From: JABWCQ01 sp964530625
GTDB taxonomy: Bacteria; Electryoneota; RPQS01
Length of the DNA stretch: 64,000 nucleotides
Assembly (NCBI GenBank): GCA_964530625.1
Contig: CAZHAK010000004.1
Span: 62,001 to 126,000, forward strand
Direction of reading: 5' to 3'
Below, one piece after another: positions 10,029-18,666 of this stretch (the first letter of the stretch is position 1; every line of letters starts with the position of its first letter). The notes under the pieces were generated by a model that was not told where the DNA came from, made no database searches, and saw only the letters and a list, made by a program, of their open reading frames with translations. A program made the translations under genes and the position numbers.

Positions 10029-11579
10029 ATGAAAGCATTGGCTTTCTTTCTTGTTCTTTGCATTACTTCGGTTAGTGTTCATTCGCAGCCGCTCCCCCAC
10101 CCCGCTGATCCGGCGATACAAGCTATCGTCAACCAAATCAGCCCGGATTCGATTTATGCGAGCGTCGAGCGGCTGCAAGCGTTTCATACGCGGCACACGT
10201 TCAGCGACACCACGTCCAACACCGTCGGCATCGGCGCGGCGCTCAGGTGGATGCAAGCGAAAGTGGACAGCAATGACAACGCGAGTTCTTTTTCGTTCGA
10301 GTGGTTTCCATGGACGCAGGGACAGACGCGGCATAATCTAATCGCGCGTAAATCCGGCGCGGCGAGCGAGCGGGGCCGTTACATCATCGGCGGGCACATT
10401 GATTCGCGCAACGTCAACGGCAACGACAACACGGGCTTTGCGCCCGGGGCGAACGACAACGGTTCTTCGTGCGGCGCGTTTCTGGAAATGGCGCGGCTCT
10501 TTTCTAACACAACTACCGCTCATGATCTCGAAATCATCTGGTTTACGGGTGAAGAGCAGGGGTTGTTGGGCAGCGCGGCCTACGCGAATCACTTGGACGC
10601 CGAAGACGAGCGTGTGGACGGCATGATTGCGATGGACATGAACAGTCGTGTGCGCGCGCCGAACGGGGACATTGACTCGATGTCACTGAGGCTCTATGCA
10701 TCTGGCACGAACGCGCAGGGAAGCTCCACCAGCCCGTCTCGCAGGCTGCAGCGCTATTTGAGATGGATAGGCGAAGCCTACGTGCCCGGTTTTGAAATGG
10801 TTATCATCGCAGCGAGCGATCGGCCCGGACGCGGCAGTGATCATTTAAGTTTTTCCAATCGCGGATTTCCCGGCGTGCGATTCATCGAGCGCAACGAAGA
10901 CACCGCCTTTCAGCATGACACCACCGATGTCGTAGAAGAGCTTGTACCGACTTACGCCCGCCGCAACGCGATATGCGCGATGGCCGGACTGCTCACGATG
11001 TTAAATGCGCCGCTGACTCCTGCCGCGCCCGTCGTGAGTGGAACAGACAGCGGCTATGCTATCATCACCGTTCCGGAATCCATAGAGTTACCCGCAGGTG
11101 GAAGATTTCTTCTGTCGAAGCGCGACATAACGAATCACTACTGGGACGAGATTTTCGACTTGGGAGCGTCGCGTGAGTTTGTTTACGGACCCGATCACAG
11201 CGGAGCGTCCGTCTGGTTTGCGTTGTCCGTCGTGAACTCCGAAGGACATCCGTCTCCGTTTTCCGAAGAAGCGCACGCCGACATCACAAGCGATGCACGC
11301 GAGCCTGAGGTGTTGGCCACGGAGTTCGCACTTGCGGTCTATCCCAATCCGTTTAATCCGGCTGTAACGATTCGCTACTCGCTGACCTCGCCCGAACATG
11401 TGCGCGTGGCCGCCTATGATTTGCTCGGTCGAACTACCGCAGTGATTCAAGACGGGGTCTTTCGACAAGGCACCCACGAAACCGTTTGGCAGCCTGACAA
11501 TCTCGCTGGCGGAATCTACTTTGTGAGATTGAGCACAGCGGACAAGTCTGAGACACAAAAGATTCTCTATTTGAAATAG
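10029..11579 (+). CDS. M28 family zinc aminopeptidase with T9SS C-terminal sorting domain
   Basis: A 516-residue secreted protein: signal peptide (1-19), M28 peptidase domain (about 30-330), a fibronectin-like segment, and a sorting domain of about 80 residues beginning YPNPFNPAVTIRY near 438 and ending KILYLK. Metal ligands and catalytic residues follow the family pattern: His123 (GGHIDSRN), Asp143 (GANDNGSS), Glu175/Glu176 (GEEQGLLGS), Asp203 (AMDMNS) and His272 (GSDHLSF). M28 enzymes are mostly aminopeptidases with two zinc ions. The ATG at 10029 lies one base after the ispG stop; an in-frame upstream ATG within ispG would bury the signal peptide. Export through the outer membrane by T9SS is inferred from the sorting domain. 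Confidence 0.93.
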   Translation: MKALAFFLVLCITSVSVHSQPLPHPADPAIQAIVNQISPDSIYASVERLQAFHTRHTFSDTTSNTVGIGAALRWMQAKVDSNDNASSFSFEWFPWTQGQTRHNLIARKSGAASERGRYIIGGHIDSRNVNGNDNTGFAPGANDNGSSCGAFLEMARLFSNTTTAHDLEIIWFTGEEQGLLGSAAYANHLDAEDERVDGMIAMDMNSRVRAPNGDIDSMSLRLYASGTNAQGSSTSPSRRLQRYLRWIGEAYVPGFEMVIIAASDRPGRGSDHLSFSNRGFPGVRFIERNEDTAFQHDTTDVVEELVPTYARRNAICAMAGLLTMLNAPLTPAAPVVSGTDSGYAIITVPESIELPAGGRFLLSKRDITNHYWDEIFDLGASREFVYGPDHSGASVWFALSVVNSEGHPSPFSEEAHADITSDAREPEVLATEFALAVYPNPFNPAVTIRYSLTSPEHVRVAAYDLLGRTTAVIQDGVFRQGTHETVWQPDNLAGGIYFVRLSTADKSETQKILYLK

Positions 11580-11582
11580 CCG

Positions 11583-11945
11583 ATGCTGTCTAAAATTAAC
11601 GTCGCCGAGTCATTCGCCAAAATTATCGACTACGAAAATCCTCGTGTCGCGGCCATGGTCAACGAGTGCGCCGTAAAGTTTGTCAAGTTAATGGGCGATT
11701 TCGTGTGGCATCATCACGACGAAGAAGATGAACTCTTTTGGGTCGTGAAAGGTTCGCTCTTGATGAAACTTCGTGACGGCGACGTGACCGTCAACGAAGG
11801 CGAAATGATTCTAATTCCACGTGGCACGGAGCACTGCCCGGTCGCCTATGATGAAGTGCAGTTGATTTTGTTTGAACACGCGTCCACGGTCAACACCGGC
11901 AACGTCGTGAACAAGAAGACGAAAGTTACGTTAGAAAACCTATAA
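11583..11945 (+). CDS. Cupin domain protein
   Basis: A 120-residue single-domain cupin. Motif 1 is visible as HHHDEEDELFWVVKG (two His and a Glu for metal) and motif 2 as EMILIPRGTEHCP with the second-motif His. Similar small cupins bind a metal and are often annotated as mannose-6-phosphate isomerase-like, but the substrate cannot be read from the sequence. It starts three bases after the preceding stop and precedes the reductase gene, from which it is separated by a palindromic repeat. Confidence 0.85.
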   Translation: MLSKINVAESFAKIIDYENPRVAAMVNECAVKFVKLMGDFVWHHHDEEDELFWVVKGSLLMKLRDGDVTVNEGEMILIPRGTEHCPVAYDEVQLILFEHASTVNTGNVVNKKTKVTLENL

Positions 11946-11948
11946 ATT

Positions 11949-11990
11949 TTTACCCCCTTAGTCCCCCCAGAGGACTGGGGGCAGACCAGA
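11949..11990 (+). repeat. Palindromic element, CCCCCCAG-AGGA-CTGGGGG type, copy 1
   Basis: The core is a G/C-rich inverted repeat with an AGGA loop, preceded by TTTACCCCCTTAGT and followed by CAGACCAG. A near-identical copy lies at 23871-23916. This copy abuts the ATG of the reductase at 11991, so the element forms the gene's whole translation-initiation region. Related elements occur inside the coding sequence at 44219. Confidence 0.85.
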
Positions 11991-12746
11991 ATGAGCAGCT
12001 TAGTCGAAAACATCCAAGTGACGCCGCGTAAGGGGCCGAAGTATACTTTCTTTGACATTGAAGTGACGCGCATCATAGACACGACGCCGAACGTCAAACT
12101 GTTTGACTTGCGAGTCCCCGACCGCGAAGAATACAAGTTTCAAGCCGGACAATTTATTCAAATTGATTTTCCGATTGACGCGAAAGTCACGCGCCGTAGT
12201 TATTCGATTGCCTCACCGCCGAACGGCAAGAATGAGTTTCAACTTTGCATTGGCCGTGTTCCCGAGGGGCTGGCCACCCGCTACATGTTTGAAGAAGTGC
12301 GGCCCGGTTCGATTCTGAAAGGCTCCGAAGCGCTTGGCCGGTTTGTGTTGCCAGACATTGTTGAGCAGGAGACCTGTTTAATCTCTACGGGAGTCGGTAT
12401 CGCGCCGTTCCGCTCGATGCTGATGGATGGTTACGCGCGCGGAATTATCAAAGCTCCCATCAGTTTGTTTTTCGGTAATCGCTACGAGTCGGATATTCTC
12501 TACCGTGAAGATTTTGAAACCATGCGCCGTGATCATGGTTTACACTTCTATCCTGTGCTGTCGCGGCAAAAAGACTGGCACGGCCCGCAAGGTCACGTGC
12601 ACCCGCACTACACCAAACACTACGCTGACAAGCGCCCCGCGACATTTTATCTGTGCGGCTGGCGCGCCATGCTCGACGACGCGCGCGGGCATCTGACTGA
12701 GTTGGGCTACGATCGGCACAGCGTCAAGATTGAGTTATACGATTGA
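11991..12746 (+). CDS. Ferredoxin/flavodoxin-NADP+ reductase-like FAD oxidoreductase
   Basis: A 251-residue flavoprotein of the ferredoxin-NADP+ reductase superfamily. The FAD-binding beta-barrel carries the RRSYSIASPP motif (RxYS-type), and the nucleotide-binding half shows STGVGIAPFRSM and FLCGW-like (FYLCGWRAML). It moves electrons between NAD(P)H and ferredoxin or flavodoxin. Its position between ispG and ispH, both of which need reduced ferredoxin/flavodoxin, suggests it could feed them, which is inference. Start at ATG 11991, directly after a palindromic repeat; no separate Shine-Dalgarno sequence is seen. Confidence 0.87.
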   Translation: MSSLVENIQVTPRKGPKYTFFDIEVTRIIDTTPNVKLFDLRVPDREEYKFQAGQFIQIDFPIDAKVTRRSYSIASPPNGKNEFQLCIGRVPEGLATRYMFEEVRPGSILKGSEALGRFVLPDIVEQETCLISTGVGIAPFRSMLMDGYARGIIKAPISLFFGNRYESDILYREDFETMRRDHGLHFYPVLSRQKDWHGPQGHVHPHYTKHYADKRPATFYLCGWRAMLDDARGHLTELGYDRHSVKIELYD

Positions 12747-12756
12747 TTGAACACCA

Positions 12757-12810
12757 GGTCGAGCCTCTAGGCTCGACATGAAAACAGATGTCGGGCTTGG
12801 AAGCCCGACC
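12757..12810 (+). repeat. Double palindromic element before nfu
   Basis: Two perfect inverted repeats lie side by side: GTCGAGCCT-CT-AGGCTCGAC (12758-12777) and GTCGGGCTT-GG-AAGCCCGAC (12790-12809), with GACAT...ATGTC able to pair between them. The element ends 17 bases before the Nfu start codon. It has no U-tract and looks like a dispersed intergenic element rather than a terminator. Confidence 0.75.
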
Positions 12811-12827
12811 CAGCATGGAGAAGTTGA

Positions 12828-13088
12828 ATGAGCACAATCGAAACGACAACGGACCTCGATCTGGAATTGTCCCAGAAGGTCAATAAACTACTGGATATGT
12901 TCCGACCGATCTTTCAGTCCGAAGGCGGCGACGCGCGCTTGGTCTCACTAAAAGAAGGTGTCGCCACAGTTTCCATGGGCGGCGGATGCGACGGATGCGG
13001 CGGATCGCTTACCGAAATGGAAGGCGGCGTACAGCGCACTCTGCTTGAAAAAGTAGAGGGATTGAAGGACGTTGTCATCGTTCAGTAA
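12828..13088 (+). CDS. nfu: NifU C-terminal-domain (Nfu-type) iron-sulfur cluster carrier
   Basis: An 86-residue stand-alone Nfu domain with the CxxC motif at Cys54 and Cys57 (GGGCDGCGGS), the cluster-binding site formed at a dimer interface. Nfu proteins deliver [4Fe-4S] clusters to client enzymes; lipoyl synthase is a well-known client and IspG/IspH are plausible ones here. GGAG sits seven bases before the ATG. It lies in the ispG-to-ispH gene run. Confidence 0.92.
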   Translation: MSTIETTTDLDLELSQKVNKLLDMFRPIFQSEGGDARLVSLKEGVATVSMGGGCDGCGGSLTEMEGGVQRTLLEKVEGLKDVVIVQ

Positions 13089-13147
13089 CGAACGATTAGA
13101 ACACTGGGACTGATGAACGATGAGTTCATCTAAACAAGGACTCTGAT

Positions 13148-13993
13148 TTGGAAAAAATTCTCGACCGGATATGGCTGTTCTTTTCATCGGTCAAGCTGAC
13201 GATTGTGCTGTTACTTTTGTTCGGCATCGCGATGGGTTACGGCACGTGGATTGAAACTGTTTATTCAAACGGCGCCGCCCGGATTCTCGTCTATCGCACC
13301 TGGTGGTTCGACCTCCTCACTATAACTCTCGCGCTGAACCTGATCGGCTGCACGCTCCGGCGCGCGCCCTACAACGTTCATCAATATCCGTGGCTTCTGA
13401 CGCACGTCTCTTTGCTACTGATTATGGCCGCCTCCATGATCACACACCGCTTCGGCATGCAGGGGCAGATGGTGATTCTTGAAGGTGAGACGGAAAATCG
13501 CTTCGGTCTCGAACAACTCGATTTGGAGAACTGGGAAACTATAATTGGCGAAGAGCGCGTCCTGCCCTTCGGCGTACATTGCGTGGAGTTCAGTCAGGTG
13601 ATGTATCCCGGCACAGGAATGACGTCGCTCTTCAAGTCGCACGTCATCGTCGATGATCCCGGCAATCCTGAGACTATCGAGTGGGACGTCATCCTAAACC
13701 ATCCGCTCTCATATAAAGGCTATAAGATAAGTCAAGCATCGTGGATTGATTTGCCCGACGGCAGACAAGCTACCGTCCTTGGCGTCTCATATGATCCCGG
13801 AATTCCCTACATGTACGTAGGTGGTATTCTGCTCGTGTTGTCCATGGTCGGGATTATTTTTCTGAAGCCGTGGCTGAAAAAGAAGTTTCCACCCGTTCCA
13901 AGAGGGCCGCGCCTGCCGCTCCTCGAAGAAACCGAAATGACGGAAGAGCTAATGGCTGAAACTCCCAAGCCCCGAGAGGGAGCTACTGTATGA
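13148..13993 (+). CDS. resB: ResB/Ccs1-like cytochrome c biogenesis protein
   Basis: A 281-residue protein with hydrophobic segments near 15-32, 50-70 and 85-105, an extracytoplasmic domain to about 220, and a last membrane helix near 222-242 before a charged tail. The order and sequences such as SSVKLTIVLLLLFGIAMGYGTW match ResB, which with ResC/CcsA attaches heme to apocytochrome c (system II). It is shorter than Bacillus ResB (about 540). The start is TTG at 13148 preceded by AAGGA; no better ATG exists. Its end overlaps resC by four bases. Confidence 0.88.
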   Translation: MEKILDRIWLFFSSVKLTIVLLLLFGIAMGYGTWIETVYSNGAARILVYRTWWFDLLTITLALNLIGCTLRRAPYNVHQYPWLLTHVSLLLIMAASMITHRFGMQGQMVILEGETENRFGLEQLDLENWETIIGEERVLPFGVHCVEFSQVMYPGTGMTSLFKSHVIVDDPGNPETIEWDVILNHPLSYKGYKISQASWIDLPDGRQATVLGVSYDPGIPYMYVGGILLVLSMVGIIFLKPWLKKKFPPVPRGPRLPLLEETEMTEELMAETPKPREGATV

Positions 13994-15717
13994 CAAAATT
14001 TGTAGTGCTAATCCTTGTCTCGCTGCTTACGCTGTCGTGGGCAAACGCCTCTGAAGATTTCAATTGGAATCTGGCTGGTCAAATCATCGTCCAAGACGGC
14101 GGCCGCTTGAAACCGCTGGATACGTTTGCCCGTGAGCTGGTCAGCGACGTGCACGGTAAGGACCGTTATGAAGGGCAAAACCCCGTTGAAACTTACTTCC
14201 GTTGGATGTCTGACGGCAGCCGCTGGTCCGATATGCCGCTCGTCTATCTGCCCAAGGGCGGCCTGCGCGAAGAACTCGGTTTGCAGGATCAGCCCGGCAG
14301 CATGTATTCCATTCAGGCGCTGCATTCCAAGCCGCGCTTGATGCAGATCGTGATGGAAGCTCGCACTGCGCAAGAGGCTGGCAAGAAACTGTCCTTCACG
14401 ATGAGCAAAGCCAACGAGATTCTGCACAAGCTGAATATGCTCTCAATGGTCTTCAGCCATGAACTTCCCTCTTTCGTGCCGCCGCTTGAAGGCGACGCGA
14501 TTACCACAACGTGGTCCACCATGCCCGAAGTGTTAGCTCGTTTGGAGCGCGATTCGATGCACGTCATGGGCACCAGTGAAGAAATGGCCGCGCTGGGCTT
14601 AGGCTTCGCCGGAATGTACAACGCGCTTACGGACAACCGCCCGGATATTTTCAATACGTCTGCCGAGTTGTTTGTCGGTACACAGCGAGCGATACTGGCT
14701 GATCAGCCCCAAATTGAATCCACCATCGGCTTAGAAATTTTCTACAACAAGCTCGATCCGTTCTTCTGGGCCAGATTGATGCTGCTCGCTGCCGCGCTTG
14801 TGTTCGCTTTTAGCTACAAAGCAAAATTTGCCAATCTGCGCACATCCGCAATGATCGGTATGCTCGGAGGGTTGGCCTTCTATTCCACCGGCATGATTAT
14901 GCGCTGGTACATTGGTGGCCGCGCGCCATGGTCGAATATGTACGAGTCATTGATGGCCATCGGCTGGACACTCGTGATTATTGCTCTGATTTATGAACTC
15001 GTCAGGCGGGATCGTATTTTTGGCCTGTCCGGATCACTGATGGGCGGCATCGTGCTGTGGCTGGCGCATTATGCAAGTCTCGATCGCGGCATCAATCCGC
15101 TCGTGCCCGCCTTGCAAAGCTACTGGCTGATTTATCACGTCATCACTATTCTCACGAGCTACGCCTGTCTGGCCATCGCGATGGTGATCGGACACATCGT
15201 GCTGATTAGCGCGGTCAGGAATAAAGGTCAAATCACTCCGCCGCAAGCGCGCATGGCATCCGCCAATCTGCACGTCATGCAAGTCGGCTGTGTGATTCTA
15301 ATTTTTGGAATCCTGCTTGGAGCAGTCTGGGCCGATTCAAGTTGGGGCCGCTTCTGGGGCTGGGATCCGAAAGAAACCTGGGCGCTCATCACATGGTTCG
15401 TCTATATCGCGTTCCTGCACGGCCGCAGCGCGGGCTGGCTGAATTGGAAGAGCCTCGCCTTCGCCTCCGTTGCCGCCTTCCCGGTCGTCGTGATGACCTA
15501 TTACGGTGTGAATTTTTATCTGTCCGGTTTGCATAGCTACGGCGCGGGTTCGTCCCCCGGTATTCCCAGCGAAGCCTTCGGCTATTTGTTTATCGAAGCC
15601 GGATTCCTGACTTGGGTGGTGATTAAACTCAAAGGCAAATGGGGAAACACACCTAAAAATCCAAATGCGTCAAACACCAGCGCCCTAATGAGTCAACCTG
15701 CGGGAGCAAGCTCTTGA
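13990..15717 (+). CDS. ccsA: ResC/CcsA-like cytochrome c biogenesis protein with large N-terminal extension
   Basis: A 575-residue protein. A signal-peptide-like start is followed by about 240 extracytoplasmic residues, then a polytopic membrane region from about 260 to the end. The heme-handling WWD signature is visible in SWGRFWGWDPKETWAL. CcsA/ResC moves heme across the membrane and ligates it to CxxCH cytochromes together with ResB. Usual CcsA proteins have 300-400 residues, so the N-terminal region is extra and may compensate for the short ResB. ATG overlaps the resB stop (ATGA). Confidence 0.9.
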   Translation: MTKFVVLILVSLLTLSWANASEDFNWNLAGQIIVQDGGRLKPLDTFARELVSDVHGKDRYEGQNPVETYFRWMSDGSRWSDMPLVYLPKGGLREELGLQDQPGSMYSIQALHSKPRLMQIVMEARTAQEAGKKLSFTMSKANEILHKLNMLSMVFSHELPSFVPPLEGDAITTTWSTMPEVLARLERDSMHVMGTSEEMAALGLGFAGMYNALTDNRPDIFNTSAELFVGTQRAILADQPQIESTIGLEIFYNKLDPFFWARLMLLAAALVFAFSYKAKFANLRTSAMIGMLGGLAFYSTGMIMRWYIGGRAPWSNMYESLMAIGWTLVIIALIYELVRRDRIFGLSGSLMGGIVLWLAHYASLDRGINPLVPALQSYWLIYHVITILTSYACLAIAMVIGHIVLISAVRNKGQITPPQARMASANLHVMQVGCVILIFGILLGAVWADSSWGRFWGWDPKETWALITWFVYIAFLHGRSAGWLNWKSLAFASVAAFPVVVMTYYGVNFYLSGLHSYGAGSSPGIPSEAFGYLFIEAGFLTWVVIKLKGKWGNTPKNPNASNTSALMSQPAGASS

Positions 15718-17663
15718 GTAATAACATGACTGAGAAATATCCTCTGCTCGCGCGCGTGGATTCGCCTGAAGATTTGCGAAAGCTGAGTCTGGATGAATTG
15801 GAACTCGTGTGTGCCGAATTGCGCCGCTACCTGTGGGACACGATTAACGCCGTCGGGGGACATTTGGCCGCTTCGCTTGGCGTGGTTGAACTATCCGCGG
15901 CGTTGCACTATGTCTACAACACTCCCGAAGACCGCATCGTCTGGGATGTCGGCCATCAAGGCTATATTCACAAAATCCTCACGGGCCGCCGCGATCAGCT
16001 TGACACGATTCGCCGGAAAGGTGGCCTATCGGGATTTCTGAAAAGAAACGAAAGCGAGTACGACGCCTTCGGTGCGGGACATGCGTCCACGTCATTATCT
16101 GCGGCCTACGGCATGGCTGTCGCGCGGGACATGAAAAAAGAAGAGCACAGCGTCGTGGCGGTCATTGGAGACGGCGGTATGACCGGAGGCTTGGCCTTTG
16201 AAGCGCTGAACAACGCCGGACATTCGGGACGGGACATCACGATTATTCTGAACGATAATCAGATGTCCATCTCGCCCAACGTAGGAGCCGTGCCAAAGTT
16301 CCTGGCCAAGATGGAAACCAATCCGCTGCTTTCCAAAATCAAAGACGAGATGTGGAACATGATGGGAAAGTCGCCCGTCGGCGCGAAGACCATGCGCGAT
16401 TTTGCCGGGCGGTTTGAAGCCTCGCTGAAGGGGCTCGTTTCGCCCGGTATGTTGTTTGAAGAATTCGGATTCCAGTACTTCGGTCCGTTCGACGGTCACA
16501 ATGTCCGCGAATCCGTTGAGATTCTGAAAAATATCAAGAGCAGTCACAAGCATCCGGTTATCGTCCACTTCCTGACCCGCAAGGGCAAAGGCTATGACGT
16601 GGCTGAAGCAGATTCCGTGACGTGGCACGCGGTTAAAGCTCCGGCGAAAGTCGAACCGAAAACCGATGCCAAGCTGGCCGTCGAAACCGAAGCCTATATG
16701 AACATCTTCGGCAAGGCGATGATTCAGGAAGCCAAGCGCGACCCCCGCGTCTGCGTCATCACCGCCGCCATGAAAGAAGGCACAGGTTTAGTCGAATTCT
16801 CGCAAGAGTGTCCCGATCAATTTTTCGATGTCGGGATTGCTGAAGGTCACGCTGTGACCTTCGCCGCCGGGCTTGCCGCCGAAGGCATGAAGCCTGTTGC
16901 GGCAATCTACTCGTCGTTTCTCCAGCGTGCCTTCGATCACGTCTTGCATGATTGCGGCATTCAGCATTTGCCCGTCCTGTTCTGCATGGATCGCGCGGGA
17001 CTGGTCGGCGAAGACGGCCCCACGCATCACGGCTGTTTCGACTTGGGTTATCTCTCAACGATTCCCGGCATGGTCGTCTGCGCGCCGCGTGACGGTCAAG
17101 AGTTACGCAACTTGATTTACACCGGATTGCATTGGGCAGATGGCCCGTTCGGCGTGCGCTATCCGCGGGAAAAAGCACCCGACCAAATCAACTGGGACGA
17201 AACGCCCGCCCTCTTAAAAGTCGGCAGTTGGGAAGTTTTGCGCGAAGGCAAGCGCGTCGCTGTCTTGGCCACGGGCACGATGGTGGAAGCCGCGCGCAAA
17301 GTCATTGCCGCGGAAGAATACAATGTCACGTTAATCAATGCGCGCTTCATCAAGCCGATGGATGAAATGCTGCTCTCGCAGCTGCTCGATTCACACGAAG
17401 CCGTATTAACTCTCGAAGAAGGCACGGGTCACGGCGGATTCGGTTCGCAGGTCGCCATGTACCTGAAAGCCAACGGTCACGAGCATCTGTTCCACGCGCT
17501 GCATTTGCCCGACGGTTTCATCGAGCACGGCACGCGCGCGCAACTGTTGGAAATCGCCGGACTGTCACCGCGCCATATTAGCGACGCGATTGACGGCTTG
17601 CTGAAAGCTGAGTTGCCGCAGACCTTCGCGGCAAGAAAGCAAAAACAAGAGATCAGTTCATGA
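15714..17663 (+). CDS. dxs: 1-deoxy-D-xylulose-5-phosphate synthase
   Basis: A 649-residue DXS condensing pyruvate and glyceraldehyde 3-phosphate with thiamine diphosphate, the first MEP-pathway step. The TPP motif begins GDGGMTGGLAFEALNNAGHS and closes at NDNQMSISPNVG; the N-terminal VGHQGYIHKILTGRRD, the transketolase pyrimidine region (GIAEGHAVTFAAG) and the C-terminal domain are intact. The TTG at 15714 has GGGAG seven bases upstream and overlaps the ccsA stop; ATG 15726 is an alternative. It overlaps ispH by four bases. Confidence 0.97.
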   Translation: MSNNMTEKYPLLARVDSPEDLRKLSLDELELVCAELRRYLWDTINAVGGHLAASLGVVELSAALHYVYNTPEDRIVWDVGHQGYIHKILTGRRDQLDTIRRKGGLSGFLKRNESEYDAFGAGHASTSLSAAYGMAVARDMKKEEHSVVAVIGDGGMTGGLAFEALNNAGHSGRDITIILNDNQMSISPNVGAVPKFLAKMETNPLLSKIKDEMWNMMGKSPVGAKTMRDFAGRFEASLKGLVSPGMLFEEFGFQYFGPFDGHNVRESVEILKNIKSSHKHPVIVHFLTRKGKGYDVAEADSVTWHAVKAPAKVEPKTDAKLAVETEAYMNIFGKAMIQEAKRDPRVCVITAAMKEGTGLVEFSQECPDQFFDVGIAEGHAVTFAAGLAAEGMKPVAAIYSSFLQRAFDHVLHDCGIQHLPVLFCMDRAGLVGEDGPTHHGCFDLGYLSTIPGMVVCAPRDGQELRNLIYTGLHWADGPFGVRYPREKAPDQINWDETPALLKVGSWEVLREGKRVAVLATGTMVEAARKVIAAEEYNVTLINARFIKPMDEMLLSQLLDSHEAVLTLEEGTGHGGFGSQVAMYLKANGHEHLFHALHLPDGFIEHGTRAQLLEIAGLSPRHISDAIDGLLKAELPQTFAARKQKQEISS

Positions 17664-18604
17664 GTATGAAAGTGTTGGTAGATCCGCGCGCGGGTTTTTG
17701 CGGCGGTGTGCGCAGAGTCGTGAAGATGGCCGAAAAAGTCATGAGCGATACCGGCTTGCCGCTGGTCTCGCTGGGTGATATTATTCATAACGAAGTCGAA
17801 ATTTCGCGGCTTGAAAAAAGCGGTTTGTCCTCGATTGATCATGGCGGCATGGCTACTGAAAGTCGTCCGCAAAAAGTTTTGATTCGCGCGCACGGTGAGC
17901 CGCCGGAAACCTACGCCAAAGCTAAAGAGCTCGGCGTCGAACTGATTGACGGCACTTGTCCTGTGGTGACGCGCTCGCAAAATATCGCGCGCAAGCACTA
18001 CGAAGCCGGCGAGCAGGTCGTGATTATCGGCAAGCCCTACCATCCCGAAACCATCGGCATCAAAGGTCATTGCGACAACAAAGCCTTCGTCGTCTATGAG
18101 CGCGAAGACGTCAAACAGCTTGATCCGAAAAACAAAGTTTTCATTCTCGCACAGACCACGGTTTCCAAAGAGTGGTTTGAAGAGCGCATCGGATGGATTA
18201 AAGAGTACGCGCAGGACGTCGAGGTGCAGGTTGAAAACACGCTCTGCCGTTTCGTCGTCGGACGTGACGGAGATTTGGAGCAATTCGCCACGCAAGTTGA
18301 TGTGATTCTGATGGTCGGCGGCACGAAAAGTTCCAACACCAAAGCGCTCTACGGCGTCTGCAAGCGCATGAATGACCGCGCTTATTTGATGGTGGACGAA
18401 AACGATTTGGATTTGTCGTGGTTCCGCGACGGCGACACCATCGGCGTCACAGGCTCCGCTTCGACGCCGCACTGGCTATTGGAAAAAGTCTGTGACGTCA
18501 TCGGCGAAAAAACCGGTGCGCAAGTCCTGAGCGACACCACCGAATGGGAATCAAAACAGCAAGAACGCGAACTCGAAGAAATGAAAGACGACTGCGACTG
18601 TTGA
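17660..18604 (+). CDS. ispH: 4-hydroxy-3-methylbut-2-enyl diphosphate reductase
   Basis: IspH (LytB) reduces HMBPP to IPP and DMAPP, the last MEP step, with a [4Fe-4S] cluster. All three cluster cysteines are present: Cys14 (AGFCGGV), Cys100 (DGTCPVVTR) and Cys196 (ENTLCRFV). Substrate-binding histidines appear in IIHNEVE, RAHGEPP and PYHPETIG. Length is 314 residues, as expected. ATG overlaps the dxs stop, so the two are probably translated together, and it ends the ispG-ispH run. Confidence 0.97.
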   Translation: MSMKVLVDPRAGFCGGVRRVVKMAEKVMSDTGLPLVSLGDIIHNEVEISRLEKSGLSSIDHGGMATESRPQKVLIRAHGEPPETYAKAKELGVELIDGTCPVVTRSQNIARKHYEAGEQVVIIGKPYHPETIGIKGHCDNKAFVVYEREDVKQLDPKNKVFILAQTTVSKEWFEERIGWIKEYAQDVEVQVENTLCRFVVGRDGDLEQFATQVDVILMVGGTKSSNTKALYGVCKRMNDRAYLMVDENDLDLSWFRDGDTIGVTGSASTPHWLLEKVCDVIGEKTGAQVLSDTTEWESKQQERELEEMKDDCDC

Positions 18605-18610
18605 TTAGAG

Positions 18611-18640
18611 TGGGCACGTAGCCGCGACTGTTTGTATATT
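18611..18640 (+). promoter_or_regulatory. Candidate promoter of the lipoprotein gene
   Basis: TGGGCA (18611-18616), an 18-base spacer and TATATT (18635-18640) precede a strong ribosome site (AGGAGG) and the ATG at 18667. The -10 is good and the -35 modest. Confidence 0.3.
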
Positions 18641-18666
18641 TATCTTCTTATCATTCAGGAGGTCTT

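Noticed and set aside
12757..12810. Riboswitch before nfu
   Set aside because: The element is two simple palindromes like others in the window; no conserved riboswitch core is seen.
17477..18472. Long minus-strand frame (331 codons) opposite dxs and ispH
   Set aside because: Antisense to two conserved enzymes with no recognisable domain; a codon-bias shadow.
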